Origin: Enhydrobacter aerosaccus | GTDB lineage: Bacteria; Pseudomonadota; Alphaproteobacteria; Reyranellales; Reyranellaceae | Assembly (NCBI GenBank): GCA_903839865.1 | Contig: CAIMEE010000272.1 | Location: 1 to 64,000, forward strand | Reading direction: 5' to 3' | DNA: 64,000 nucleotides | Part shown: positions 19,109 through 28,464 of the stretch, piece after piece | Layout of the letters: each line of letters opens with the position of its first letter | Numbering within the stretch: the stretch's first letter is position 1 | The notes under the pieces: generated by a model | Told to the model about the DNA's origin: nothing | Databases searched by the model: none | What the model saw: the letters and a program-made list of their open reading frames with translations, nothing else | Position numbers and translations under genes: made by a program

Positions 19109-20488
19109 CTATCGGACGCCCATCAACCAGTTCCGCAGCTTCGCGCCACGGCTATAGGGCGGATAGCGCAATGGCGGATCGATCGCTGTGCCGCGGCGCA
19201 GCACGCCGCGCGCGTTTGTGTAGGCACGGAAGCCCCATTCGCCGTGGTACTTGCCCATGCCCGAATTGCCGACGCCGCCGAACGGCAGTTCGCGGATGAT
19301 GGGCTGCACCGCGCAATCGTTGACCGCGGCATCCCCCGACGCCGTGGCCGCAAGCACGCGGTTGGCAACCGCAGCGTCGCCCGCGAAGATGTAGAGGCCG
19401 AGCGGATGCGGCCGCGCATTCACATGGGCGATCGCCTGGTCGATGCTCTCGACTTCGAGGACCGGCAGGATCGGCCCGAAGATTTCCTCCTGCAGGACCG
19501 GCGCGCTGGCGGGTACGCCGGTCAGGATGGTGGGCGCGATGTAGAGGTCGGCGCGGTCATTCTGGCCGCCGTGATAGACGGTGCCTTCCGAGAGCAGTCC
19601 CTTGATCCGGTCGAAGTGCCGGGAGCTGACGACACGGCCGAAGTCGGGGCTCTGTTGCGGATCGGGACCGTAGAAGTCGACGACGGCCGCCTTGAGATGG
19701 CCGAGGAAATCCGTCGCGACCTGTTTTGCCACCAGTACGTAGTCGGGCGCCGTGCAGGTCTGGCCGGCGTTCAGCCAGCGGCCGTGTGCGATGCGCCGGG
19801 CTGCGACTTTCAGATCGGCCGAGGCGTCGACGATCGCCGGACTCTTGCCACCCAGTTCGAGGACGACCGGCGTGAGGTTCTTCGCCGCCGCCGTCATCAC
19901 GATCCGGCCGATCGACGTGCCGCCGGTGAAGAAAATATGGTCCCAGCGTTGTTCGAGCAGCGCGGTCGTTTCGGGCACGCCACCGGTCGCGACCGACACG
20001 GCCTCGCGATCGAGATACTGCGGCACAAGTTCCGCCAATGCTTGCGCGCTGTGCGGGGAGACTTCGGACGGCTTGAGCACCGCGCAATTGCCGCCCGAGA
20101 TCGCCGCGATCAAGGGCGAGAGCACGAGCTGGATCGGATAGTTCCAGGCGCCAATGATCAGGCCGACGCCCAGCGGATCGAAGCTCACGGTGGTGCGGCC
20201 CGGCTGCAGGAAGAAGGGCGTGCGCTCGCTCTGGGGCTTCATCCAGCGCCGGACGCGGCGGCGCACATAGTCCGCCTCGTCTGCGACGGCGTTCAGGTCG
20301 GCCACCGCGGCATCGACACGGTTGCGCCTCAGGTCCTTCCAGAGCGCGTCGTAGAAGACATCGGCGCGCTCGGTGACCATCGCCTTGATCGCGGCGAGCT
20401 GCTGTTCGCGCCATTCGGCCGGGCGCGTTTTGCCGGATTGGAAATACGCCCGGTGGGCGGCGAGGCGGCTTTCGATGTCGGGGCTCAT
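19109..20488 (-). CDS. Aldehyde dehydrogenase family protein
   Basis: PLGVGLIIGAWNYPIQL, VLELGGKSPAIV, NAGQTCTAPDYVLV (catalytic Cys), EEIFGPILPVLEV. Confidence 0.94.
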   Translation of the reverse strand: MSPDIESRLAAHRAYFQSGKTRPAEWREQQLAAIKAMVTERADVFYDALWKDLRRNRVDAAVADLNAVADEADYVRRRVRRWMKPQSERTPFFLQPGRTTVSFDPLGVGLIIGAWNYPIQLVLSPLIAAISGGNCAVLKPSEVSPHSAQALAELVPQYLDREAVSVATGGVPETTALLEQRWDHIFFTGGTSIGRIVMTAAAKNLTPVVLELGGKSPAIVDASADLKVAARRIAHGRWLNAGQTCTAPDYVLVAKQVATDFLGHLKAAVVDFYGPDPQQSPDFGRVVSSRHFDRIKGLLSEGTVYHGGQNDRADLYIAPTILTGVPASAPVLQEEIFGPILPVLEVESIDQAIAHVNARPHPLGLYIFAGDAAVANRVLAATASGDAAVNDCAVQPIIRELPFGGVGNSGMGKYHGEWGFRAYTNARGVLRRGTAIDPPLRYPPYSRGAKLRNWLMGVR

Positions 20489-20532
20489 GCGTCCATGGTA
20501 GTGGACCGCTACAGGCGGGGCTAGGACGGTTC

Positions 20533-21450
20533 ATGACCACGGCGTATCTGGCGGCGGAAGGACTAGGGGCACAGCTGCGCGAGGAACTGCGGCGCGCCGA
20601 TATCGACGTGTCGGCGGAGCACGGCCGCCTGCTGATCACCGAGGCGCCTGCAATCTCCTCGGCGTGGGCAGCCAACATCTGGCGCGACTGCATCGAGTGG
20701 CCGGTCGAATCGATCGGCAACGCGGCGAAGGCATTGCGCGGCCTGCAGCGAAATTGGGCGATGTATGCGCCCGTGTATCATCGCCGCGCCGCGCTGATCC
20801 AGGAGAAGCTGCCGCATGTCTCGGCCAAGCCGATCGTCTTTCCAACGGCCGCTCCCACGGCGGCGCTGGGATCGTGGACCCTGCTGGCGCCCGATCGCAT
20901 GCTCGCGGCGGCCGACTGCAGCGCCCCCTTTCCCAACGGCGAGGTGACGCTGGTGGAGGACAAGACCGGCCCGCCCAATCGTGCCTACCTCAAGCTCTGG
21001 GAAGCGCTGATCCGGCTGCGCCGCTTTCCGGGACCCGGCGAGCGTTGTCTCGATCTCGGCGCGTCGCCCGGCGGCTGGACCTATGTGCTGGGCAAGCTCG
21101 GCGCCGAGGTGATCGCCGTCGACAAGGCACCGCTCGACCCCGCGGTCGCGGCGCTGCCGGGCGTGTCATGGCGCGGCGAGAGTGCGTTCGCGCTCGACCC
21201 CGCGAGCGTCGGGCCGGTCGACTGGCTGTTCTCGGACATCATCTGCTATCCCGCGCGGCTCCTGCGGCTGGTCGAGCGCTGGCGCGGCTCCGGGCTGGTC
21301 AAGAACTTCGTCTGCACGCTCAAATTCCAGGGCGAGACCGACCATGAGTCCGCCCGGGCTTTCTCAGCCCTTCCGGGGGCGCAGGTCTTGCATCTGCACT
21401 ACAACAAGCATGAGCTGACTTTCATGCTAACCTCTGAAGCGGGGACCTGA
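20533..21450 (+). CDS. RlmM-like SAM-dependent rRNA 2'-O-ribose methyltransferase
   Basis: NRAYLKLWEAL, CLDLGASPGGWTYVLGKLGAEVIAVDKAPL, DWLFSDIICYPARLL, LVKNFVCTLKFQG (K-D-K architecture of RrmJ-fold 2'-O-MTases). Confidence 0.82.
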   Translation: MTTAYLAAEGLGAQLREELRRADIDVSAEHGRLLITEAPAISSAWAANIWRDCIEWPVESIGNAAKALRGLQRNWAMYAPVYHRRAALIQEKLPHVSAKPIVFPTAAPTAALGSWTLLAPDRMLAAADCSAPFPNGEVTLVEDKTGPPNRAYLKLWEALIRLRRFPGPGERCLDLGASPGGWTYVLGKLGAEVIAVDKAPLDPAVAALPGVSWRGESAFALDPASVGPVDWLFSDIICYPARLLRLVERWRGSGLVKNFVCTLKFQGETDHESARAFSALPGAQVLHLHYNKHELTFMLTSEAGT

Positions 21451-21462
21451 AGGGAGACCGGT

Positions 21463-22485
21463 ATGTTGAAATCCATTCGCCTGGCAGCGGCACTTTTTGT
21501 GTTGGCCACGCCAGCGTTCGCGCAATCCAAGCTCACCGTCGCGGCCTATGGCGGCGTCTGGGACTCGCACCTGCGGGAGAAAGTGTTTCCCGATTTCGAG
21601 AAGAAGCACAACGTCAAGATCGACTACGTCGCCGGCAACTCGACGGATACTTTGGCCAAGCTGCAGGCCCAGAAGGGCAACCAGGTGATCGACGTCGCGA
21701 TCATGGACGACGGCGTCATGTACCAGGCGATCCAGCTGGGCTTCTGTACGCCGATCCAGGGCATGGACAAGAGCGAGCTCTATCCCGCCGCGCTGTTCAA
21801 GGACGACAAGGCGGTGGCGGTCGGCCAGACCGGCACCGGCTTCATGATCAACACCAAGGTCTTCAAGGAGAAGGGCTGGGCCACGCCCACGTCGTGGAAC
21901 GACCTCAAGGATCCCAAGTTCAAGAAGCAGCTGGTGATCCCGCCGATCAACAACACCTACGGCCTCTACGCGCTGATGATGTACGCGCGCATGAACGGCG
22001 GCGGCGAGAAGAGCATCGATCCGGGCTTCAAGGTAATGAAGAACGACATCAATCCCAACGTGCTGGTCTACGAGCCGTCGCCGGGCAAGATGACGGAACT
22101 CTTCCAGTCGGGACAGGCCACCATCGCGGTATGGGGTACCGGCCGCGTGCAGGCTTTCGCCAATACCGGCTTCCCGGTCGACTTCATCTACCCGAAGGAA
22201 GGCGCGCCGATCCTGCTCGCCTCGGCTTGCCCGGTTGCGAAGGCATCGGTCAATCCGCTCGCCCACGAGATGGTCAAGACGCTGCTGTCGGCGTCGGTGC
22301 AGACCGGCATGGCCAAGGAGATGGGCAACGGCCCGGTCAATACCAAGGTCGACGTCAACATGCCGGAGCTCAAGATGGCGCCGGTCGGCGAGCGCGCCAA
22401 GCTCGTGATTGCGCCCGACTGGGACGCGATCAACGCCGCGCGCGAGGACTGGACCAAGCGCTGGAACCGCGAGGTCGAACGCTAG
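21463..22485 (+). CDS. ABC transporter substrate-binding protein (spermidine/putrescine-type)
   Basis: Signal peptide, then KLTVAAYGGVWDSHLREKVFPDFEKKHNVKIDYVAGNSTDTLAKLQAQ. Confidence 0.9.
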   Translation: MLKSIRLAAALFVLATPAFAQSKLTVAAYGGVWDSHLREKVFPDFEKKHNVKIDYVAGNSTDTLAKLQAQKGNQVIDVAIMDDGVMYQAIQLGFCTPIQGMDKSELYPAALFKDDKAVAVGQTGTGFMINTKVFKEKGWATPTSWNDLKDPKFKKQLVIPPINNTYGLYALMMYARMNGGGEKSIDPGFKVMKNDINPNVLVYEPSPGKMTELFQSGQATIAVWGTGRVQAFANTGFPVDFIYPKEGAPILLASACPVAKASVNPLAHEMVKTLLSASVQTGMAKEMGNGPVNTKVDVNMPELKMAPVGERAKLVIAPDWDAINAAREDWTKRWNREVER

Positions 22486-22489
22486 GATC

Positions 22490-23107
22490 GTGGGGGCGCA
22501 TCATCCGATCTTTCTCTTCCGGCACGGCGAGACGGTCTGGAATGCCGAGAAGCGCGCGCAGGGCCATCTCGACTCGCCGTTGACGGCAACGGGTCGCGAG
22601 CAAGCGCGGATCATGGGCGAGGGGCTGGCGCGTGAGTTGAAGCGGCTTGGCTACGCGCCGTCCGAGGTCATCGTACGTTCGAGCCCGCTTGGCCGAGTGC
22701 GCGAGACGCTGGTCATCGCGGCACAGGCGGCGGGTCTGGCGCACGAGACGGCGGACTTCGATCATCGCCTGCGCGAGATGAGCTGGGGCGACTGGGACGG
22801 GCTGAACGGGCAAGAGATCGAGGCGCGCTGGCCGGGCGAGATGGCTGTGCGCCGGCAGGCAAAATGGCACTACCTTCCGCCCAACGGCGAGAACTACATC
22901 ATGGCGGTCGAGCGGGCCCAGACGGCGCTCGACGACATCGTGGCGGTGGCGGCGGACAGGCCGGTCGCGGTGTTCGCGCATGGCGGGATCGGACGCGTGC
23001 TGCGTGGCCTGTTCGTCCGCGCGCCGCAGGACGAGATATTGGATATGGACCAGCCGCAAGACGCGTTCTTCCGTCTGCACGGCGGCGCCATCGAGCGCCT
23101 CAGCTAA
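22490..23107 (+). CDS. Histidine phosphatase family protein
   Basis: FLFRHGETVWNAEKRAQGHLDSPLTATGREQA and VAVFAHGGIGRVL; GTG start. Confidence 0.92.
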   Translation: MGAHHPIFLFRHGETVWNAEKRAQGHLDSPLTATGREQARIMGEGLARELKRLGYAPSEVIVRSSPLGRVRETLVIAAQAAGLAHETADFDHRLREMSWGDWDGLNGQEIEARWPGEMAVRRQAKWHYLPPNGENYIMAVERAQTALDDIVAVAADRPVAVFAHGGIGRVLRGLFVRAPQDEILDMDQPQDAFFRLHGGAIERLS

Positions 23108-23109
23108 GC

Positions 23110-24033
23110 ATGGCTTTCCTCACTCTCGACCGCCTGACCAAGCATTTCGGCAGCCACGCCGCCGTCGACGGCCAGTCGCTCGAAGTCGAGAAGGGCGAGT
23201 TCGTTTCGCTGCTGGGCCCGTCGGGCTGCGGCAAGACCACGACGCTCCAGATGATCGCGGGCTTTGTCGAGCCGAGCGGCGGCGCTATCCGGATCGAGGG
23301 CCGCGACCTGCTGGCCGTGAAGCCGGCCAAGCGCGGCCTCGGCATCGTGTTCCAGAGCTACGCACTTTTCCCGCACATGAGCGTCGCGGAGAACGTAGCC
23401 TTCGGGCTCGAGATGCAGGGCGTCGCCAAGGCCGAGCGCACGAAGCGTGTGGGCGAGACGCTCGAACTGGTTGGGCTCGGGGCTTTCGCCGGGCGTTACC
23501 CGCGCCAGATGTCAGGTGGCCAGCAACAACGCGTCGCCTTGGCGCGCGCGCTGGTGATCAAGCCGCAGATCCTGCTGCTCGACGAGCCGCTGTCGAACCT
23601 CGACGCCAAGCTGCGCGAGGAAATGCAGATCGAGCTGCGCCAGATCCAGCGCACGGTCGGCACGACGACGATTCTGGTGACGCACGACCAGGCCGAGGCG
23701 ATGGCGCTCTCCGATCGTATCGTCGTGATGAACAAGGGCCGCGCCGAGCAGGTGGCTGCGCCGCACGAGGCCTACGAACGGCCGGCGACGCCGTTCGTCG
23801 CGAATTTCCTGGGCAAGACCAATCTCGTCGACGGCAAGGCCATTCGACCGGAGCGCATTGAGTTCGCGGCGTCGGGGCTCGCGGGCACGGTGCGCACGCG
23901 TATCTTCCAGGGCAATCACTGGCTCTACCAAGTCGAGACCGCGAACGGTCTGCTCACCGTGATCCGCCAGAACGTGGGCGGCGCGATGCCGGAAGAGGGC
24001 GCGACCGTGCATCTCGCGTGGGCCGCACCGTGA
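23110..24033 (+). CDS. ABC transporter ATP-binding protein
   Basis: GPSGCGKTT, MSGGQQQRVALARAL, LLLDEPLSNLD, THDQAEAM. Confidence 0.94.
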   Translation: MAFLTLDRLTKHFGSHAAVDGQSLEVEKGEFVSLLGPSGCGKTTTLQMIAGFVEPSGGAIRIEGRDLLAVKPAKRGLGIVFQSYALFPHMSVAENVAFGLEMQGVAKAERTKRVGETLELVGLGAFAGRYPRQMSGGQQQRVALARALVIKPQILLLDEPLSNLDAKLREEMQIELRQIQRTVGTTTILVTHDQAEAMALSDRIVVMNKGRAEQVAAPHEAYERPATPFVANFLGKTNLVDGKAIRPERIEFAASGLAGTVRTRIFQGNHWLYQVETANGLLTVIRQNVGGAMPEEGATVHLAWAAP

Positions 24034-24881
24034 AGGCGACGCCCTATCTCCTCGTCCTGCCGGCACTGGTGCTGTTCGCGGCGATCGTGATCGTGCCGCT
24101 GGTGATGACGGTGGCCTTGTCGTTCCACGACTGGGGCCAATACAAGGGCATCGAGCCGGTGTTCATCCTGAAGAACTGGCGCGAGGTGCTGGAGGACTCC
24201 TACTACTGGGAAGTCTTCGGCCGCACCTTCCGGATCGCAGCGCTCGTCACCGTGCTGTCCGCGGTGTTCGGCGCGCCCGAGGCCTATATCCTGAACCGCA
24301 TGAAGAGCCCGTGGCGCGGTCTCTTCCTGCTGGTGATCCTGGGGCCGCTGCTGATCTCCGTCGTGGCGCGCACGCTGGGTTGGGCGCTGCTGTTCGGCGG
24401 CAACTCCGGCCTTGTGAACAAGGGGCTGATGGCGGCGGGACTGATCTCGGCGCCGATCCCCTTCATGTTCACCGAGACCGGCATGGTCGTGGCGCTGACC
24501 CATGTGCTGATGCCCTACATGGTGCTTGCGGTGTGGGCCGCCCTTCAGCGGCTCGAACCGCAGATCGAGAACGCGGCCGTGGCGCTGGGCGCGGGGCCGC
24601 TCACGACTCTGCGGCGGATCGTGCTGCCGCAGGCGATGCCCGGCATCCTGTCGGGCGCGATCATCGTCTTTTCGCTCGCGGCTTCGGCCTTCGCCACGCC
24701 CGCGATCATCGGCGGCCGCCGCCTCAAGGTCGCCTCGACCCTGGCCTACGACGAGTTCCTGAACACCCTCAACTGGCCGCTCGGCGCCACGGTGGCGGTG
24801 ATCCTGCTGGTCGTGTTGGCGACGGCGGTGATCGTCGCCAACCGGCTGGTCGAACGCCGCTACGCGCAGGTGTTCGGATGA
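24018..24881 (+). CDS. ABC transporter permease
   Basis: Hydrophobic; EAA loop NAAVALGAGPLTTLRRIVLPQAMPGILSG. Start uncertain (GTG 24018 or GTG 24030). Confidence 0.9.
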   Translation: MGRTVKATPYLLVLPALVLFAAIVIVPLVMTVALSFHDWGQYKGIEPVFILKNWREVLEDSYYWEVFGRTFRIAALVTVLSAVFGAPEAYILNRMKSPWRGLFLLVILGPLLISVVARTLGWALLFGGNSGLVNKGLMAAGLISAPIPFMFTETGMVVALTHVLMPYMVLAVWAALQRLEPQIENAAVALGAGPLTTLRRIVLPQAMPGILSGAIIVFSLAASAFATPAIIGGRRLKVASTLAYDEFLNTLNWPLGATVAVILLVVLATAVIVANRLVERRYAQVFG

Positions 24882-25684
24882 GCAGGAATGGACCGATCGC
24901 GCTCGCCTATCACACGCTGTTCGTGATCTTCATGCTGGCGCCGATCGTTGTCGTCTGCTGGGTCGCCTTCACACCGGAAGGATTTTTATCTTTCCCGACG
25001 ACCAACTGGTCGCTGCGCTGGTTCCGGGCCATCGCGCGCTATCCCGAGTTCATCTCTGCGTTCTGGCAGAGCCTCGGCCTCGGCGCGCTCTCCTCGGCGC
25101 TGGCGGTCGGCTTCTCCGTTCCGGCAGCACTGGCGATCGCGCGACATCGCTTCAAGGGCCGCGAGGCGTTCACCGCGCTCTTCATGTCGCCATTGATGAT
25201 TCCCTACATCGTGCTGGGCATCGCCTTCCTGCGCTTCTTCACGGAGATTGGGCTGAGCGGCAGCTTCACAGGTCTGGTGTTGGCGCACATTGTCGTGGTG
25301 ATGCCGTTCGCCCTTCGACTGACATTGGCGTCGGCCGCCGGCCTCGACCGTTCGATCGAACACGCTGCCGTTTCGCTGGGCGCCTCGGAATGGACAGTGC
25401 TGAAGCGCGTGACCCTGCCGCTGGTCGTGCCCGGCCTCGCGAGCGGCTGGGCGCTGGCCTTCATCAACTCCTTCGATGAAGTGACGATGACGGTGTTCAT
25501 TGCAGGGCCGGGAACGGCTACTCTGCCGGTCCGTATGTTTCTTTATATCCAGGACAATATCGATCCGCTGGTGACCTCCGTGTCGGCCTGCGTCATCGCC
25601 ATCACCGTAGGCGGCCTGATCGCGCTCGATCGCGCCTATGGGCTCGAGCGGCTGCTGGTCGGACGGGGGCATGATGGCCGCTGA
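24878..25684 (+). CDS. ABC transporter permease (PotC-like)
   Basis: EAA loop HAAVSLGASEWTVLKRVTLPLVVPGLASG, SFDEVTMTVFIAGPGTATLPVRMF. Confidence 0.92.
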   Translation: MSRNGPIALAYHTLFVIFMLAPIVVVCWVAFTPEGFLSFPTTNWSLRWFRAIARYPEFISAFWQSLGLGALSSALAVGFSVPAALAIARHRFKGREAFTALFMSPLMIPYIVLGIAFLRFFTEIGLSGSFTGLVLAHIVVVMPFALRLTLASAAGLDRSIEHAAVSLGASEWTVLKRVTLPLVVPGLASGWALAFINSFDEVTMTVFIAGPGTATLPVRMFLYIQDNIDPLVTSVSACVIAITVGGLIALDRAYGLERLLVGRGHDGR

Positions 25685-26798
25685 TTCCTACGACGTTGCC
25701 GTCGTCGGCGGCGGGCTGGTTGGCGTTGCCACGGCCTGGGGCCTGTCGCGCGAAGGCCTGAAGGTCGTCGTGCTCGACGAGGGCGACCGCGACGTGCGCG
25801 CCTCGCGCGGCAACTTCGCGCTGGTCTGGGTGCAGAGCAAAGGTCTCGGCTTGGCGCCCTACGCCGGCTGGACAATTCGATCTTCCAACGCGTGGGGCGG
25901 CTTCTCCGATCTCCTGAAGCAGGAGACCGGCCTCGATGTCTGCTTCCAGCGGCCGGGCGGCTTCACGCTCGCACTTTCGGAGAAGGAACTGGAGAACCGC
26001 GCTGCCACGCTGAAGCGCCTGCGCGACCAGCCCGGCATGGTCGACTACAAGATCGAGATCATGGATCGCGAGCGCGTCCGGCAGATGTTGCCGGACATCG
26101 GCCCCGACGTCGTGGGCGGCAGCTTCTGCGAGCTCGATGGACACGTGAATTCGCTGCGTCTGTTCCACACCCTGCACAAGGCGATCGGCGAGCGCGGCGT
26201 GACTTACCTTCCGAGCCACAAGGTCGAGACCATCACGCGCGAGGGCGGGGAGTTCCAGCTCCATACGCAAAGCGGCACGATCACTGCGGGCAAGGTGGCG
26301 CTGGCGGCCGGCAACGCGAACATGCGGCTGGCGCCGATGGTCGGGCTCGAATGCCCGATGCGGCCCGAGCGCGGCCAGATCGTCGTGACAGAGCGGCTGC
26401 GGCCGTTCCTGAATCATCCGGTGGTGACCCTGCGCCAGACCGACGAGGGCACCGTCATGATCGGCGACTCCAAGGAAGAAAGCATCGATCCGTCGGGCCT
26501 CACGCTCGGCGTCAGCGCGACGGAAGCCTCGCGCGCGGTCCGGATGTTCCCGCTGCTGAAGAACGCCAACGTCGTGCGCACCTGGAGCGCGATCCGCGTC
26601 ATGACCCAGGACGGCTTCCCGATCTACGACGAGTCGGAGACGCATCCCGGCGCCTTCACCGTGTGCTGCCATTCCGGCGTCACGCTCGCCGCCAACCACG
26701 CTCTCAGCGTCGCGCCGATGATCGCGCGCGGCAAACTCGATACGTCGCTGGTCGCTCCTTTCAGCGCGCGGAGGTTTCATGTTCAAGAGGCTGGGTGA
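25671..26798 (+). CDS. FAD-dependent oxidoreductase (DadA/SoxB-like catalytic subunit)
   Basis: YDVAVVGGGLVGVATAWGLSREGLKVVVLDEGD; C-terminal GAFTVCCHSGVTLAANHA. Confidence 0.9.
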   Translation: MMAADSYDVAVVGGGLVGVATAWGLSREGLKVVVLDEGDRDVRASRGNFALVWVQSKGLGLAPYAGWTIRSSNAWGGFSDLLKQETGLDVCFQRPGGFTLALSEKELENRAATLKRLRDQPGMVDYKIEIMDRERVRQMLPDIGPDVVGGSFCELDGHVNSLRLFHTLHKAIGERGVTYLPSHKVETITREGGEFQLHTQSGTITAGKVALAAGNANMRLAPMVGLECPMRPERGQIVVTERLRPFLNHPVVTLRQTDEGTVMIGDSKEESIDPSGLTLGVSATEASRAVRMFPLLKNANVVRTWSAIRVMTQDGFPIYDESETHPGAFTVCCHSGVTLAANHALSVAPMIARGKLDTSLVAPFSARRFHVQEAG

Positions 26799-27072
26799 TA
26801 CCGGTGCCACGCTGACGGTGACGATCGACGGCAAGCCCATCCGTGCGCGCATCGGCGACACCGTGGCGTCCGCCATGCTCGCGGCGGGCATCGACCATTG
26901 CCGCACCACGCCGGTCACGGGCGCGCCGCGGGCTCCCTATTGCCTGATGGGCGTCTGCTTCGAGTGCCTCGTGACGGTAGACGGCGTCGGCAGCCGCCAG
27001 GGCTGCCTCGTGCCGGTCGCCGAAGGCATGAAGGTCGAGACTCAGCTCGGCAAGCGGGAGGCCGGGCGATGA
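26779..27072 (+). CDS. Small (2Fe-2S)-binding protein (HcnA/OoxA N-terminal-like)
   Basis: 97 aa; CRTTP..GAPRAPYCLMGVCFECLVTVDG..SRQGCLVPV Cys pattern. Confidence 0.88.
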   Translation: MFKRLGDTGATLTVTIDGKPIRARIGDTVASAMLAAGIDHCRTTPVTGAPRAPYCLMGVCFECLVTVDGVGSRQGCLVPVAEGMKVETQLGKREAGR

Positions 27073-28463
27073 ACGCGTCAGACCTTTCAGCCAGTTACGA
27101 CCTCGTCGTGATCGGCGGCGGTCCGGCGGGCCTCGCCGCCGCGGCGACCGCGGCGCGCGCGGGCCTAGCCACCGTGCTGTTCGACGAGAACCCGGGCGTC
27201 GGCGGGCAGATCTATCGCGGCATCACCGCTAATCCGGTGCGCAACCGCGCCATCCTGGGCGAGGAATATTGGGCGGGCTCCGCACTCGCAGCCGACGCCA
27301 AGGCGAGCGGCGCGCTGATCGTGAACGGCGCCACGGTCTGGAGCCTCGATCGCACGCTCACGGTCGGCGTCTCGATCGCGGGCCAGGCACGCATGCTGAC
27401 GGCCAAACGCGTGATCATCGCCACCGGCTCGCTCGAGCGGCCATTCCCGATTCCGGGCTGGACCTTGCCCGGCGTGATGACGGCGGGTGGCGCACAGACG
27501 CTTCTGAAGGCGCAGGGGCTGGTGCCAACGGGCCGTACCGTGATGGCGGGCAACGGTCCGCTCCTGTGGCTGCTGGCGGCGCAGATCCTGCGCGCGGGCG
27601 GGAAGATCGAAGCCATCCTCGATACGAGCAGTCGCCTCAACTGGATACGCGCGGCGATGTTCCTGCCGGATTTCCTGCTGTCGCCGTATTTCAGGAAGGG
27701 CCTGGCGCTGCTGCGCGAGGTCAAGGCGAAGGTCGATGTCATTTCCGTCGGCACTCTGGCGGCAGTAGGCACCGACAAGCTGAAGGAAGTCGTGGCCGAC
27801 GGCTATCGTATCCCGGCCGATCTTCTGCTGCTGCATCAGGGTGTGGTGCCGAACGTGAACCTGGCCATCGCGGCGGGCGTGGCGCATCGCTGGAACAATC
27901 GCCAGCTCTGCTTCGCGCCCGTGCTTGACGCGGATTTCCAGAGCTCCGTGCCCGGCATTGCCGTGGCGGGCGACGGTGCGGGCATCGCCGGTGGCACCGC
28001 TGCCGCCGAGCGTGGACGTATCGCTGCCATCGCCGCCGTGCGCGCGTTGATGCCCGAGGCGAAGATCGCCGATCCGCAGACCGCGCGGCAAAGGCTGCAG
28101 CGCGAGGAAATGGGCCGCGCTTTCCTCGACGAACTCTATCGTCCGGTAACAGCGCTGCGCCAACCAAAGGGCGACACGATCGCCTGCCGCTGCGAGGAAG
28201 TGACCGCCGGGCAAATCCGCGAGACCGCGCGCATGGGCTGCGAGGGCCCCAACCAGATGAAGGCGTTCCTGCGCTGCGGCATGGGTCCGTGCCAGGGCAG
28301 GCTGTGCGGCCTCACGGTGACGGAGCTGATCGCCGAGGAGCGCGGCACGACACCGGACGAGGTGGGCTATTACCGGCTGCGTCCGCCGGTGAAGCCGATC
28401 ACGCTGGGAGAACTCGCGTCGCTGCCGATCAGCGAGGCCGAGCGCAAGGCCGTGGAGCGCTGA
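27069..28463 (+). CDS. FAD/NAD(P)-binding oxidoreductase with C-terminal BFD-like [2Fe-2S] domain (HcnB/OoxA-like)
   Basis: VVIGGGPAGLAAAATAARAG; C-terminal CRCEEVTAGQI..CGMGPCQGRLCGLTVTELIAEE..PDEVGYYRLRPPVKPITLGEL. Confidence 0.9.
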   Translation: MNASDLSASYDLVVIGGGPAGLAAAATAARAGLATVLFDENPGVGGQIYRGITANPVRNRAILGEEYWAGSALAADAKASGALIVNGATVWSLDRTLTVGVSIAGQARMLTAKRVIIATGSLERPFPIPGWTLPGVMTAGGAQTLLKAQGLVPTGRTVMAGNGPLLWLLAAQILRAGGKIEAILDTSSRLNWIRAAMFLPDFLLSPYFRKGLALLREVKAKVDVISVGTLAAVGTDKLKEVVADGYRIPADLLLLHQGVVPNVNLAIAAGVAHRWNNRQLCFAPVLDADFQSSVPGIAVAGDGAGIAGGTAAAERGRIAAIAAVRALMPEAKIADPQTARQRLQREEMGRAFLDELYRPVTALRQPKGDTIACRCEEVTAGQIRETARMGCEGPNQMKAFLRCGMGPCQGRLCGLTVTELIAEERGTTPDEVGYYRLRPPVKPITLGELASLPISEAERKAVER

Positions 28464-28464
28464 G

